Positions 1 to 10,936 of a stretch of DNA of 64,000 bases are shown in pieces. The stretch spans positions 78,151,767 through 78,215,766 of the forward strand of contig OX352761.1 in assembly GCA_947095585.1 (NCBI GenBank), read 5' to 3'. Within the stretch, counting starts at the first letter, position 1, and every line of letters begins with the position of its first letter. The stretch comes from Nephrocerus scutellatus. Lineage: Eukaryota > Arthropoda > Insecta > Diptera > Pipunculidae. Under the pieces are notes generated by a model that was not told the DNA's origin, ran no database searches, and was given only the letters and a program-made list of their open reading frames with translations. The position numbers were made by a program, and so were the translations under genes.

Positions 1-947
1 AAATGTCGGGCATCTGAACACATAGTGGCTCTGTCGGTACAGCGTGCACGTTGATGGCCCTGTAATTAAACAAGATTTTAGACCAGCTTTAACTGAACTC
101 TTACCTGATGTTCCCGTTGATCCTCCCTTGAAGCCAATTACTTCTAACGACTGGAACCGCTGCTCCAAGAAGATTAAAAATTCCTTCAATTGTGGTAATT
201 CGTTGGGATTCTTCAAGGATTGCTCATACAAGTTGTGTGTAACCCGGTCCAGCTTCTTGACAAGTAGGTGCAGTAGTATGGCGTCCCATGACTCCACTGC
301 TACTCCCGGATTTTGTAGTCCAAGGACGCATTCCGTAGTCACATCATGTAGAGTTTTGATAAAGGCTGTAGATTCCATTTGACTGCTTGGCTGCGACAGT
401 AATTTGTTAAGAAGTGCTGTGACGAGAATTCTTTTGTTATTGTAACGATTCTCTACCAATGTCCATGCTGTGGAATAATTTTGGTTTGATACTGGAAGGT
501 GCTAGATGAGTGTTTTTGCTTCCCCAGTTAAACTATTGTTAAGGTAAAACATCTTTTCAGCATTGGAGATCGTAGTATTATGTACCATTTGCGTGTAGAT
601 ATCATAAAACTGGCTCCATTTTAAAAATTCCCATCAAACGTTGGAATGGAAATTTTGGGTAGCTGAAGGTTGTTATTTGGCAGTGGTGTGGATGTAGGAA
701 CCGACACGCTTTCCAGCCTTGTAGATAGTTCAATGAGGATTACGTCGACACTTTCCTCCAATTCATAGTATCGGTTGAGAGAATATCCGAATGGTTCGGA
801 ATCTGGAGCTGCGATTTCCCAAATCGTCATGTTGGTGGCCATAATTTCAGTCCAATAGCCATTAATCTTATCTTTATTTAATTGATAGTAGTGCTTGGAA
901 TTGGATGTTTGCCATTGTTGGTTAATTCTGTCCATCAGATGCCGCAA
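1..947 (-). pseudogene. gag: BEL/Pao retrotransposon gag fragment (broken, runs off window)
   Basis: Reading the minus strand from 947, a 108-codon frame ends in LPKISIPTFDGNF, typical of the start of the gag core domain (DUF1759) of BEL/Pao elements. The frame then shifts near 625-635 and continues almost to base 1, with FYDIYTQMVHN, NNSLTGEAKTL, NKRILVTALLNKL and a closing CTLYRQSHYVFRC. The last resembles the BEL-type zinc knuckle C-x2-C-x3-H-x4-C with its second cysteine changed to tyrosine. An in-frame TAG lies at 502-504. At least one frameshift, one stop and a damaged knuckle mark a dead copy. Protease and RT would lie to the left of the window. Family assignment rests on motif order and wording; alignment would confirm it. 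Confidence 0.8.
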
Positions 948-1639
948 TTTAGAGGACGAAGAAATAGCGATGAGAGACGAGTCGAGGTCGTTGTGGATGG
1001 TGTTTGTTTTTTTAGCGATTAACGTTGTTGTTACCCGCTTTTTTTTCTATAAAAAAGAAGTACCTTCACTCTTTTAAGAATTCAATTCTTTTAAGAATAT
1101 ATTTATTTCAAGAGTATATGATAAGTACAATTTATTATATATTTATTTCAACTTGTAATTGCACATCATAATAATACTAAGTTACGACAAGTCACGCACG
1201 ACCGGACCGGTTGACGAATAAAAAGCAACTCTCCTTTATTTTGCTAAAATAAATTTAATTTTGACAACCGTCAACACAGAACGGTGGAATGTGCTGATGG
1301 TCGTGGGAAAGCCTGCACGGTCACACGACATGAAACCCGCAATCAAGCAAAATCATAGCAAGCTAAGTAGTGATCTCAGCTTACCTGCGAATTCCATGCC
1401 ATGTGATCCAGAACTTTGTGCTTGAGGTTCAATATACAATTTAGGTAAGTAATTTGACTATAACAATAACATCATATGAATATAATGATGTGTACAAAGA
1501 CTGTGTGCTTGATATGCACATTATACGGTACAAAGTAGTATTACATAATGTTTATTATAAAAAAAAAACATACAAAATTTTCCGATTATCTACGTATTAC
1601 GAGCATTATGATGATTATGAGTATATGATAATTACAATC
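948..1639. other. Non-coding stretch, perhaps leader/LTR side of the BEL relic
   Basis: Only short AT-rich frames occur here. The stretch lies upstream of the BEL gag in its own orientation, so a leader or 5' LTR is expected, but I could not define LTR ends or a primer-binding site. The frame at 1454-1714 (+) is low-complexity and crosses the junction with the next element, so I do not treat it as a gene. Confidence 0.35.
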
Positions 1640-2055
1640 AGAGTAATACTCGCAATACGCAAACAATCAGGGAATTTTGTCCAGATGGCTATCAAGACTC
1701 CACGACAGGGATAGTCTAACGTAGGGCGGGTAAGATCGTCATCTCGAAAAACATTAAAAGTAGGAGGGAATAACTCTTGGTTTCTTATCTCCGGGATTAG
1801 ATTGGTTTCAGTCAGGGCATATATATCAAATGGGAGGGCATGAGATTGGTGCAGAACATCACGGGTTTTCGAGCGTAGGCCTCTTACGTTCTGGTAGTAA
1901 AAGATAAGTGGAATGTTATGATGAGGTGTAGGGGAGGGTGGTTTAATTGTTGTCAACGGTGGTAAATTAGGGACGAAAAAATTTACTATGGTCAACGCGG
2001 CTCCGTTGGAGGTGTGAGATTCTTTTAGAATGTACATAGTTACCAAAAGCGCCAA
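1640..2055 (-). pseudogene. Start of non-LTR retrotransposon ORF2 (AP-like endonuclease), truncated
   Basis: The frame contains IFYYQNVRGLRSKTRDV and IYALTETNLIPEI. These match the first two motifs of apurinic-like endonuclease domains in non-LTR retrotransposons: an N-R-G-L-R-x-K block and the catalytic T-E-T/S glutamate. It follows the PHD-containing ORF1 on the same strand with a small frame overlap, as expected of ORF1/ORF2. Coding similarity stops near 1640, about 110 residues in, so the rest of the endonuclease and all the RT are missing. Because 5' truncation is the usual product of target-primed reverse transcription, loss of the 3' end instead suggests a later deletion or replacement. 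Confidence 0.75.
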
Positions 2056-3185
2056 GGTCGTCTGCCACTATTTTAGGTGACATATTGAAAATCTCGTGGT
2101 ACCTGATGTAAATGCTCCTGAGACTGGTTAGATTTGTAGGGAGACCTTCCTGCTGAATGGAAACCATGACACTTGTTTTGGTTTTAAATACCATCATAGC
2201 AGACAGAGTCAGATTTGTCATGCAGATAAGCAAGAAATAGTCGTATATTCTCGTATAGATTTTTTCCCCTAAGCCTAGAGAGTGCATACCGACATTCAGG
2301 AGTGTCTATGGTTTGCTGGGTTAGTTTAACAGTGGGTGGCAGAAGGGGATCAAGAAAGGGGGTATTAGATGCAGTGTGTGAGGAGGAAGGGGTATTTGAA
2401 GTAGGTTTATATGAGGGGTTGGAAATGTCATTAGGTGTGGGGTTAAGAATATGGGATCTAATGAAATTGGGGTACTTGGCTCCATTTTTAAGGATCTGAT
2501 GGCTGAAGTGCGTTTCGGAGAGTTCGGCGTTGGTATCGTTAGATTTGACGACTAGTTCGTTTATGGTTTCGGATAGATGAGACAATCGAAGACATAAGGC
2601 ATCGATCCGTGATGATTTGTTAGATTGGGACGAGGTACTCATCTGGAGGTAATCACATTGTGTGTTTAGTTTGTTGGTAGCTTCAATTAACAATTCCAAC
2701 TTGTTGATGACGTCTTGTAAGGCTGTGTGGGCTGTGTCATTTTTTCTAGAGATGGTAAGGTTAATGATGGATTCCATGGACTCTTTAGAAGCACGGTTTA
2801 TCATGTTGAGCTGCTTCTCAATTGAGTTGAATAATGACATGTATAAATCTCTATTGGAGTGAACGGTGGAATTAATGTCATCGAAATTTTTAGGAAGATA
2901 GTCGTATTTGGCCAGTTGGTGTATGATTTTAGTGTGGTTATCCATTGATAAGGTTTTAACTGCTTCATTGCTACATTGAAAGGCTCTTAGAACGTCTGCG
3001 AGAGAAACTTCCTTGCATTCGTCGAAGTAGAACCAGAAATTTTCACTAAGGTCTTTTAGATATAGTATAGATCTTTTTATCAGACCTACATATTGTGCAT
3101 GGAACGACTTGCCGCAGATTCCCCTACAAAGCAGCCACTCTTCGTGATCGTCATTGATGGTACATGCCTCGTTACCGCATACCAT
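2040..3185 (-). pseudogene. Non-LTR retrotransposon ORF1 with PHD-like zinc finger
   Basis: The frame starts at ATG 3185 (MVCGNEACTINDDHEEWLL) with a cysteine/histidine arrangement like the PHD fingers found in ORF1 proteins of some insect non-LTR elements. Two expected zinc ligands appear replaced (FHAQYVGL, FWFYFDEC). Residues ~100-230 look helical and polar, plausibly a coiled coil; ~240-290 are Ser/Thr/Pro/Asn rich. Near 2200-2270 the reading shifts to a second minus frame, which continues with LTLSAMMVFKTKTSV and SIYIRYHEIFNMSP, the usual conserved C-terminal block of such ORF1 proteins. The endonuclease start follows. One frameshift and altered zinc ligands indicate a decayed copy; the exact clade is not settled. 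Confidence 0.7.
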
Positions 3186-3584
3186 AGTTGAGTTTATTAA
3201 ATGATTATGATTATGTTAATTAAAGATCAACGTAATTGACACTCTAAGAGGAAAGAGCAAAGGCGAGCTCTATACGCGTACTACTTTAAAAAAATAGGTC
3301 AGTTACACAGAGGAAACAAAAACGTTTTTTTTTATTTTTTTTATATACGTTTAGTTTTTGAGCACTAATCCGAAATAAGTAGGACAGTTGTTACACAGTC
3401 GAAAATCAATACGAATGTTCACACACAAAAAATTCTGTTGGGGCAAGCGTAAACACTTAGGGAGGTCGACGAACAGCGGATTATTGTTAATAGAGCAATT
3501 ATTCAACACGGTAGGCGCGAATTATTTTGCTACGTTTACGGGGAGAGGAAAGTAGTTGATTTTACGAAGCGGCAGAAAAAACGC
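3186..3584. other. Probable 5' UTR of the PHD-type non-LTR element
   Basis: No gene. It lies directly upstream of the ORF1 ATG (minus strand) and ends where the plus-strand reverse transcriptase relic begins. It holds a T-rich run at ~3328-3345. It probably includes the 5' UTR of the minus-strand element and the junction between the two relics. Confidence 0.4.
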
Positions 3585-4552
3585 GATCGCACTGGTTGGT
3601 GGTCAATTACAAGTCCAAGTACGACCGCCCATAGACAAGGAAAAGGATCAAAGCCGGAGTTCCTCAAGGTTACTTGGACTTGGACCAGTCCTGTATAGCA
3701 TCTTCACGGCGGATCAACCCACAAATACAGCCCAACCCACAAAGGACTATGCTCTTCGCGGATGACTCCATAACGTATGCAGTTTCCGGCTCTCCCGAGA
3801 TAGCTGTCCGAAGAGTTGAGGAACACCTCAGAAATCTTTGGGACTACTACCTGAAGTGGGGACTAAAGATCAACGCCAATAAAACGGAACTCATCTGTTT
3901 CCGAGTACCAGCAACCGAAACAAGGATAAGAAAAATCGCAAGCCGGTGCAGAGCCTTAAAAGTCACCCTTCCGGATAACACAACAATAAACACCAAGTCA
4001 GAAACTAAGTACCTGGGAATCAACTTTACTGAGAGGCTCAAGTTTAACTCTCACATCGATAAAACAATGAAAAAAGCGAACTACGCTCTTCATTTGGTGC
4101 ACCCGCTACTTAAAAGACGAAACGGTCTGTCCAACAACATCAGGCTGCTTATCTACAAGCAACTCATCAGGCCAGTGATAACCTATGGCTACCCCATATG
4201 GTTCACCGTCTCACCAACAACGATGAAGAAGATCTCCCTATTTGAAAGGAAGGTACTTAGGATCTGTACAGGACTCTGGAGGGTGACAAACAGCTATAAG
4301 TTTGTGTCGACTACAAAACTATACGAAGCAGCAGGTCTGCTGCCAATAACTGACCACTTGTTCCGAATGGCGAAGAAATTCGTCGACGCATTGGAAACAC
4401 ATCCAAGTCCTAAGATGCAAGGACTGCGAATCGAGGAAATCGAGCCAAGTCACCGGTACATACACATAAGAGGATTCACTGATGCTAGATTCGATGACAT
4501 CTTTAACAATCAAGACGTCTCCTTCTACGGAAATAAACACGTAGTAGATTAA
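3585..4552 (+). pseudogene. Jockey-like non-LTR reverse transcriptase, 5'-truncated
   Basis: The frame at 3674-4552 carries the catalytic block FADDSITYAVS near its start, then KWGLKINANKTELICF, TKYLGINFTERLKF and IRLLIYKQLIRPVITYGYP, in the order expected for motifs C-E and the thumb of Jockey-type RTs. Upstream, the conserved G-V-P-Q-G region is still visible at ~3600-3700 but spread over two frames, so at least two frameshifts flank it. Endonuclease and the N-terminal RT are absent: a classic 5' truncation. The ORF ends at TAA 4550-4552 and is followed by an AT-rich 3' UTR ending near TTAATCTTAATCT (~4717-4730). Confidence 0.85.
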
Positions 4553-5701
4553 GTAGTAAAAATTATTGTTTAAAAATAAACAATACCAATAAAAAGACAA
4601 TGTAAATACGTCGGGCCCCTTTTGTTGAGCCGACACATATTAATATTAGTTATATTAGTTATAAGTTTAGTTTTAAATCAAAATTGTATATTACTTTAAT
4701 GTTTAGTAAAAATATCTTAATCTTAATCTATTATGATTCTGTGTTGATGCAGAATCACCCACTATACCGATAATTGTTCTTGTATGTTGGCTATATGAGG
4801 TTTTTTTTTTTGGGTTGGACACTAATGTGTAATGTTTTTTTTAAAAAAAAATCTGTCGTAGAGTGCTGTCATTTTTTGGCTGTCAAGTTGTTCGTTTATT
4901 CCAAAAAACCAATCTACGGTAGATTGGATTTCCCCTCAAACAGATCTTGATATTTTGGGAGATTTACCCCTCTTTTCATTAACTGCAACAACAACACATG
5001 CAACTAAACAATGTAAACAAAATATTCTCGGCTTTCGTGTTCGTTTTTTCGAGAAAAAATCTACGCTCGACCACAGATTGCTAAAACAAAAAAAAACTCG
5101 ACGTAAACGTCATTTTTTTATATGTGAGTATATTTACATTTTTATTACCATACACATGGCTGCGTTCATTACGTTAAATTTTAAATATTTACTCAAAATG
5201 TCCTGTATTTACATAAATTACCTTCTTCAGATTTTTCATTTTGAGTAATAAGTTTATTTAGCGATTATAAAGTAGTAGTTACTTTAAATATTTGTTAATT
5301 AACAGTTACGATAAATTTTAGTTATTTATTATTTAGTGTTAGATATTACGAGAGCATTATAACCTAATTTTTACCAAACAAAATATTGGAATTCGCTATT
5401 TGAATTAGGATTGGTTTTTTTTTTGATAAATGGATATAAGGCAACATATGCTAGCAACATTTATGCACAACATAAATATTTGGGTAAAAACAATTATATT
5501 TTTTTTTAAGTATGTGAGGTATAGTTTACCTAGTAATTTCTAACCAAAAGGGCTTCATTTCTACTCGTTAAATAATTTAATTCTGTTATTGTGGACCTTT
5601 TTTATTTTATTATTTATTTGAAGTGACTGGACTATTTATTGCTGTAATTTCATATGGTCCAGTCCATATAGGTGAAAATTTATTTTTTCTTGTACCATTT
5701 T
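4553..5701. other. 3' UTR of the Jockey relic, then an AT-rich stretch with no gene
   Basis: The first ~180 bases are the presumed 3' UTR. A perfect 7-bp-stem hairpin (GATTCTG...CAGAATC) sits at 4735-4756 and a 19-bp palindrome (CCAATCTACGGTAGATTGG) at 4909-4927. The rest is AT-rich with homopolymer runs. The frame at 4955-5248 has no recognisable protein. The 3' end of element G1, including its 3' LTR, should lie here, but nothing resembling the sequence at 13892-14168 is visible. Confidence 0.4.
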
Positions 5702-6648
5702 TTAGTAAAACTTTTTCACCCTGTTATCATATGATTTTTTTGAAACTAATTTTGCCTTATCGAGATTTTGTTTTGCAATTTGATGGGTTTTTTGTAGTTG
5801 ATATCGGAGGCGTATTGGGTAATCTTCTAGGTTATTCGCTGGAGTAGGAGTCCTTTTTAAGTTTGTTGGCATGTCAAACTTGAACCCAAACAAACAATTA
5901 AGCGGAGTCAATTTAGTACCTGCATGTTGTGTATTGTTGTGGACATGTACGGCTTGCCTCAACCATTGATCCCATGACCTTTCGTCATTGTCCACAAAAT
6001 TTCTAAAATATTCTGCTAAGGAACGATGACTACGCTCGAGGCTGCCTTTAGCTTGTGGATGGTATGCGGTGATATGCATTTTTTTAATTCCTAATAATTT
6101 ATACGTTTGCGCAAATAGCTTGGAAGTAAAATTGGATCCATTATCGGTAACCAGGATTTTAGGTATTATATATCTTGTTATGATTTCCTCATAAAAACCC
6201 TTGGCTCTACTGTAACTGCCTCTTGATCTGGTAAAGCGGCACATTCCATACATTTCGTCAAATCATCTTGGAAAGTTAAGATGTACCGATTACCAGAGTA
6301 GGTTTCAGGCAAAATTCCGACTATGTCCATATACACTTTATCGAATGGTAGTTGTGGTGTATCCGTAATAATCAGAGGCATTTTTGTTTGTTTTGAACTT
6401 TTATTTAACTGGCACTTATGACATTTTTTAATATATTTGTTTATGTCTTTCTGCATGTTTTTCCAGCGATATTGTTCTCTTATCCTCCAATAAGTTTTTT
6501 TCATACCTTGGTGACCACCTAAAACAGAGTTGTGGAAGTCATTTAAGATTGTATTTATTTCCTCTCGGTCGGTAAGGACTTCAAACCTTTTGCTTTTGTT
6601 ACTTACTTTGTTGTCATTTTCAACATTTTCTGGAGGATTTATGTACAC
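5702..6648 (-). pseudogene. pol: Ty3/gypsy G1 integrase
   Basis: Two overlapping minus frames (6648-6178 and 6253-5702) cover the integrase. The first has the H-H-C-C zinc-binding module (VLGGHQGMKKTYWRI then KKCHKCQLNKSSKQ) and the first catalytic aspartate in VYMDIVGILPETYSG. The second has VTDNGSNFTSKLF (second aspartate) and HPQAKGSLERSHRSL (glutamate). A frameshift near 6178-6253 removes a piece of the core, so the protein is broken. It lies downstream of RT/RNase H copy A in normal gag-pol order on the minus strand. The C-terminal part fades out below 5702. Confidence 0.85.
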
Positions 6649-6787
6649 TACTTCTTTATTTTCATCTTCCTTTGACGTTTGTAACTTTTTCTCTTAATCC
6701 TCCATTTGTGTTTTGCTTCTTGTTTTTATGACTGCTATATTCTCACTGTCTGTTGGCTCAGGTTTTCTGCTCAATGCATCGGCATTG

Positions 6788-7972
6788 GTGTTAGCTTTTC
6801 CTGGCTTGTACTCTATTTTATAATCATAGTCCGAAAGTTTGTGGTGGAATCGAACGTTTTGTCGTCGGATCACTGACGTTAAAAACTCATTTTAATGTGT
6901 TATGATCAGTAAATACTGTAAATGGCCTTCCTAGCAAGTACGTGCGAAATTTTTTTTGTAGCCCATACTATAGCTAAAAGTTCCTTTTCAGTTGCCGAAT
7001 AGTTTTTTTCTGCAGCGTTTAATGTACGGCTAGCGAATGCAACTGGTTTATCTTTGCCTACTTCACCTTGTGATAATATTGCACCTAACCCTTCATTGCT
7101 GGCGTCTGTTGTTAGAATAAAAGGTTTAGTAAAATCTGGGTAAATAAGAATTTGTGGAGATACTATTGCTTCTTTTAAAGATGTAAAAGCTGTTTCACAA
7201 TCTTCTGTCCAATTAAATTTTTTATCCTTTTTTAACAAATTAGTAATTGGTGAAGCTATTTTTGAAAAACCAGGAATAAATTTACGGTAATAGTTTGCTA
7301 AACCTAAGAAAGATTGCGTTTCTTTAATAGTTTTAGGAGAAGGATAATTAGTTACACAACTAGTTTTTGAAGGATCTGGCAGTGATCCCGACTCTGAACA
7401 TTTGTGCCCCAAATATATTACTTCGCTTAATTTCAAATTACTTTTTCTAAGTTTAGAAAATACTTTTTCTAGTCGCTCGTTATGCTCTTTTAAGGATCTC
7501 CCGTAAATGACAATGTCGTCTAGGTAAACAAAGCAGTCAGTTCCGTTTAGACCTGTCAGAATGTGGTTCATTATCCTTCGGAAAGTGGCTGGTGCTCCCG
7601 TAAGCCCGAAAGCCATCCTGTTGAATTCATAATGACCCCGCGCCGTACTAAAAGCCGTCTTTGCTTTATCGCGATCGTCTATTAGCACCTGGTGGTAGCC
7701 ACTTGCTAAATCCAAGGTAGAAAAATAACAAAAGTACCTAGTTGGTCTAAAATATCCTCGATTCTAGGCAACGGAAAAGCATCTTTAACTGTCGCAAGGT
7801 TTAGTTTCCGAAAGTCTACTACTACACGCCACCGTTTTTGTCCATCTGGACTTGGTTTTTTAGGCACCACCAACAGTGGTGAGTTCCATGGTGGTTTACT
7901 TGGAGAAACTATATCCTGCTCTAACAATTTATAGACTTCCTTGTTAATTTCGTCCCTATGAATCTGAGGCAA
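6788..7972 (-). pseudogene. pol: Ty3/gypsy G1 reverse transcriptase/RNase H, copy A
   Basis: RT begins at MPQIHRDEINKEVYKLL (7972) with NSPLLVVPKKPSPDG and RWRVVVDFRKLNLAT, then shifts frame at ~7710-7740 into MDLASGYHQVLIDD, MAFGLTGAPATFRRIM and the catalytic FVYLDDIVIYG. RNase H follows (LTTDASNEGLGAILSQG, SATEKELLAIVWATKK). Relative to copy B at 9726-10936 it lacks 9 residues between RKSNLKL and VIYLGHK (27-nt net deletion near 7425). It is also frameshifted in RNase H after ~6935. The downstream neighbour is the integrase, so this copy occupies the original pol position. Confidence 0.88.
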
Positions 7973-8008
7973 TCTGTATTGCTTTGATTAATAGCAGGTT
8001 GGCCAACT

Positions 8009-8839
8009 TTAGTTGGGATTTTCTAAGAGAAAAATGTCATTGTAATGACCACATAAATTTTCAATTGAGATTTTTTCTTCGGGATTTAAATTCTGGTCTA
8101 ATTCTAATGATGCTAGTAATAACGAGATTCTACTAGAGATAGGGTTTTTACTAGTAATATTGAAAACTTTACTTTGGTTTTCACTAGCTATTTTAAATTG
8201 ATTAAAGTTACTAAAGTTAGGTGTAAAATTATTGTCTATAATATAATCTTTTGTAGTGGCGTTTAATATTGGGGCGTTAATGATACCATCTTGTACACTT
8301 ACTACAGTATTTGCTATATAAATTCCAGGTTCGATTTCTTGCGAGTTTACAAGGAGCTCACGCAAACCTGTTTTTACATGTATTTGAGCAATTGTTTGTG
8401 TACGTGCCGCTATTTTTGTTTTATATTTTTTATTATTTAAGAAATAATTTAAAGTTTTGAGTGGTGTTTCCGTAACAATTTCCTGTTTATCATTAAATAT
8501 TTTTAGCGTTTTGGATACTGTATCGATTACCGAGCGATTCCACAGAATATCGCGCCCCAATATACCATCTGCTGGTATGTCGTTAATGTCATCTACCACG
8601 TGCCATTTCGCTTTGAACATTTTTGATAAGGGCAGTTCTACAGTTACTGAACCCAGAGTAGTACTATTACCACCAAAAACACCTCCCAGTTCTTTTATTT
8701 CTTTTTTATTTATATTAATTTTATTAAGTTTAATTAAAGAGCTTAATTTAAAGAGACTTGTATCTGCCCCTGTATCCACTATTATAATTGGCAGATTTAT
8801 TGACTTTTTGATTTTTACGTGTTTTACCGATTTTAACAC
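8009..8839 (-). pseudogene. pol: Ty3/gypsy G1 protease region, copy A
   Basis: The frame holds the retropepsin signature IIVDTGADTSLFKLSS (D-T-G-A) and, ~60 residues later, ADGILGRDILW, the usual Ty3 protease end block. A linker of ~150 residues leads towards RT. Copy B at 10885-11841 is nearly identical over 1.7 kb, with only a handful of substitutions seen by eye. Copy A lacks 38 nt present at 10985-11022 of copy B; since 38 is not a multiple of three, the link from protease to RT is broken here. No good ATG opens the frame, which fits expression as part of a polyprotein. Confidence 0.85.
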
Positions 8840-9142
8840 TCTTTTTATTTTTGAGTGTGTTTAAATTTCGCATTTCTTCATGTTTTACATTCAGTACATT
8901 TTTAGCGGGTGGTTCCTCGCTCTCTGAAAATTCTTGAAATGTAAAAGAAATATTGTCTGACTCCGTTGGAACAGATTGATTTGGTACAACGGTTTGTAAA
9001 ATATTTTGCTTAAAACTAATATTTGAGTTAACTTCATTGTCTACTACTTCAGTAACTTTTTCTATTAGTAATGAGGATTGTAAAGTATTGATAGGGTTTT
9101 CGAATTTAGTTTCTATAGAATTAGAGTTAGTTGGGGCGCAGC

Positions 9143-9811
9143 CTAGATGGTGTTGCCGGCCCCCTGGTCGTTTCCCTCTTTTTGCTTATTATAATTTTTT
9201 TTACTAAAGCAATTTTCCTCTAGATGCCCTATTCTAGAACACCACCTACATTTCATTTTACTTTTATATGTGTTGGTTACGAGAATTCTTGACTTTGGAC
9301 AGGTGTCTTTTTCATGCCCATAAAAGTTGCAATTTCCACAATAAGGAGTGTTACGACGCTGCCTACATTCAGCATACGTCTGGTTAGGCTTATTGCAGAA
9401 ACCACATTTTGTTGTGTACTGTGGTGAATAGGTTCGCCTGTTAAAGGGTTGTGTAGCAGGAGTAATTTTTGGTTCTTGTTGTTGCACAATTGAGTCTTGA
9501 GAATAAGTTTGAGTAATTTGTAGATTAAAATTAGGTATTGTCGGATTAAAAGCGTTATAATTAGGTAAACTTAGGTTGTTATATTGGTTTGGCCACTGAT
9601 TTTGTCTTTGAGTCTGAATTTGGCCATATTGTGAATGCATTTGATTAAAGTTATTCAATAGATTATTATTAAATTGTTGAGGTTTTGTTGAGGTAATGAG
9701 ATTTGGGGGTTTAAAAGCTTTAAAAGTGTTAGCTTTTCCTGGCTTGTACTCTATTTTATAATCATAGTCCGACAGTTTGTGGTGGAATCGAACGTCTTGT
9801 CGTCGGATCAC
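9143..9811 (-). pseudogene. Chimeric ORF: RNase H tail fused to G1 gag zinc knuckles
   Basis: The first ~28 residues (FHHKLSDYDYKIEYKPGKAN) are the RNase H C-terminus of copy B. The rest is the nucleocapsid part of copy A: a Gln/Asn-rich stretch, then three zinc knuckles, CGFCNKPNQTYAEC (histidine replaced by glutamine), CGNCNFYGHEKDTC and CRWCSRIGHLEENC (both intact C-x2-C-x4-H-x4-C). The fusion point at ~9714-9726 is the junction of the tandem duplication, and by chance it stays in frame. The same gag segment without the fusion is at 12145-12715. It is a rearrangement product, not a designed protein. Confidence 0.85.
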
Positions 9812-10936
9812 TGACGTTAAAAACTCCTTTTAATGTGTTATGATCAGTAAATACTGTAAATGGCCTTCCTAGCAAGTACGTGCGAAATTTTTTTGTAGCC
9901 CATACTATAGCTAAAAGTTCCTTTTCAGTTGCCGAATAGTTTTTTCCTGCAGCGTTTAATGTACGGCTAGCCAATGCAACTGGTTTATCTTTGCCTACTT
10001 CACCTTGTGATAATATTGCACCTAACCCTTCATTGCTGGCGTCTGTTGTTAGAATAAAAGGTTTAGTAAAATCTGGGTTAATAAGATTTGGTGAAGATAC
10101 TATTGCTTCTTTTAAAGTTGTAAAAGCTGTTTCACAATCTTCTGTCCAATTAAATGTTTTATCCTTTTTTAATAAATTAGTAATTGGTGAAGCTATTTTT
10201 GAAAAACCAGGAATAAATTTACGGTAATAGTTTGCTAAACCTAGGAAAGATTGCGTTTCTTTAATAGGTTTAGGAGAAGGATAATTAGTTACACAACTAG
10301 TTTTTGAAGGATCTCGCAGTGCTCCCGACTCTGAGCATTTGTGCCCCAAATATATTAATTCGCGGCGTAAAAATTGGCATTTTTCAGTATTTAATTTCAA
10401 ATTACTTTTTCTAAGTTTAGAAAATACTTTTTCTAGTCGCTCGTTATGCTCTTTTAAGGATCTCCCGTAAATGACAATGTCGTCTAGGTAAACAAAGCAG
10501 TCAATTCCGTTTAGACCTGTCAAAATGTGGTTCATTATCCTTTGGAAAGTGGCTGGTGCTCCCGTAAGCCCAAAAGCCATCCTGTTGAATTCATAATGAC
10601 CCCGCGCCGTACTAAAAGCCGTCTTTGCTTTATCGCGATCGTCTATTAGCACCTGGTGGTAGCCACTTGCTAAATCCAAGGTAGAAAAATAACAACAGTT
10701 ACCTAGTTGGTCTAAAATATCCTCGATTCTAGGCAACGGAAAACATCTTTAACTGTCGCAAGGTTTAGTTTCCGAAAGTCTACTACTACACGCCACCGTT
10801 TTTGTCCATCTGGACCTGGTTTTTTAGGCACCACCAACAGTGGTGAGTTCCATGGTGGTTTACTTGGAGAAACTATATCCTGCTCTAACAATTTATAGAC
10901 TTCCTTGTTAATTTCGTCCCTATGAATCTGAGGCAA
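9726..10936 (-). pseudogene. pol: Ty3/gypsy G1 reverse transcriptase/RNase H, copy B
   Basis: It covers the same domains as copy A: MPQIHRDEINKEVYKLL at 10936, a 1-nt shift near 10712-10740, then LDLASGYHQVLIDD, GAPATFQRIMNHIL, catalytic FVYLDDIVIYG, RNase H LTTDASNEGLGAILSQG, GRPFTVFTDHNTLKGVF. It keeps the NTEKCQFLRREL segment that copy A has lost and a longer RNase H frame, so it is the better-preserved RT. It is followed not by integrase but by the second gag segment (9143-9725), which shows it is the inserted or duplicated unit. Several substitutions separate it from copy A, more than in the protease/gag half. Confidence 0.88.

Noticed and set aside
1454..1714. Tyr/Ile-rich plus-strand frame
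   Set aside because: Low complexity, crosses the boundary of a minus-strand element, and has no similarity to a known family.
8457..8864. 135-codon plus-strand frame, repeated at 11459-11866
   Set aside because: It is antisense to the G1 protease copies and is duplicated only because the segment is; no independent protein features.
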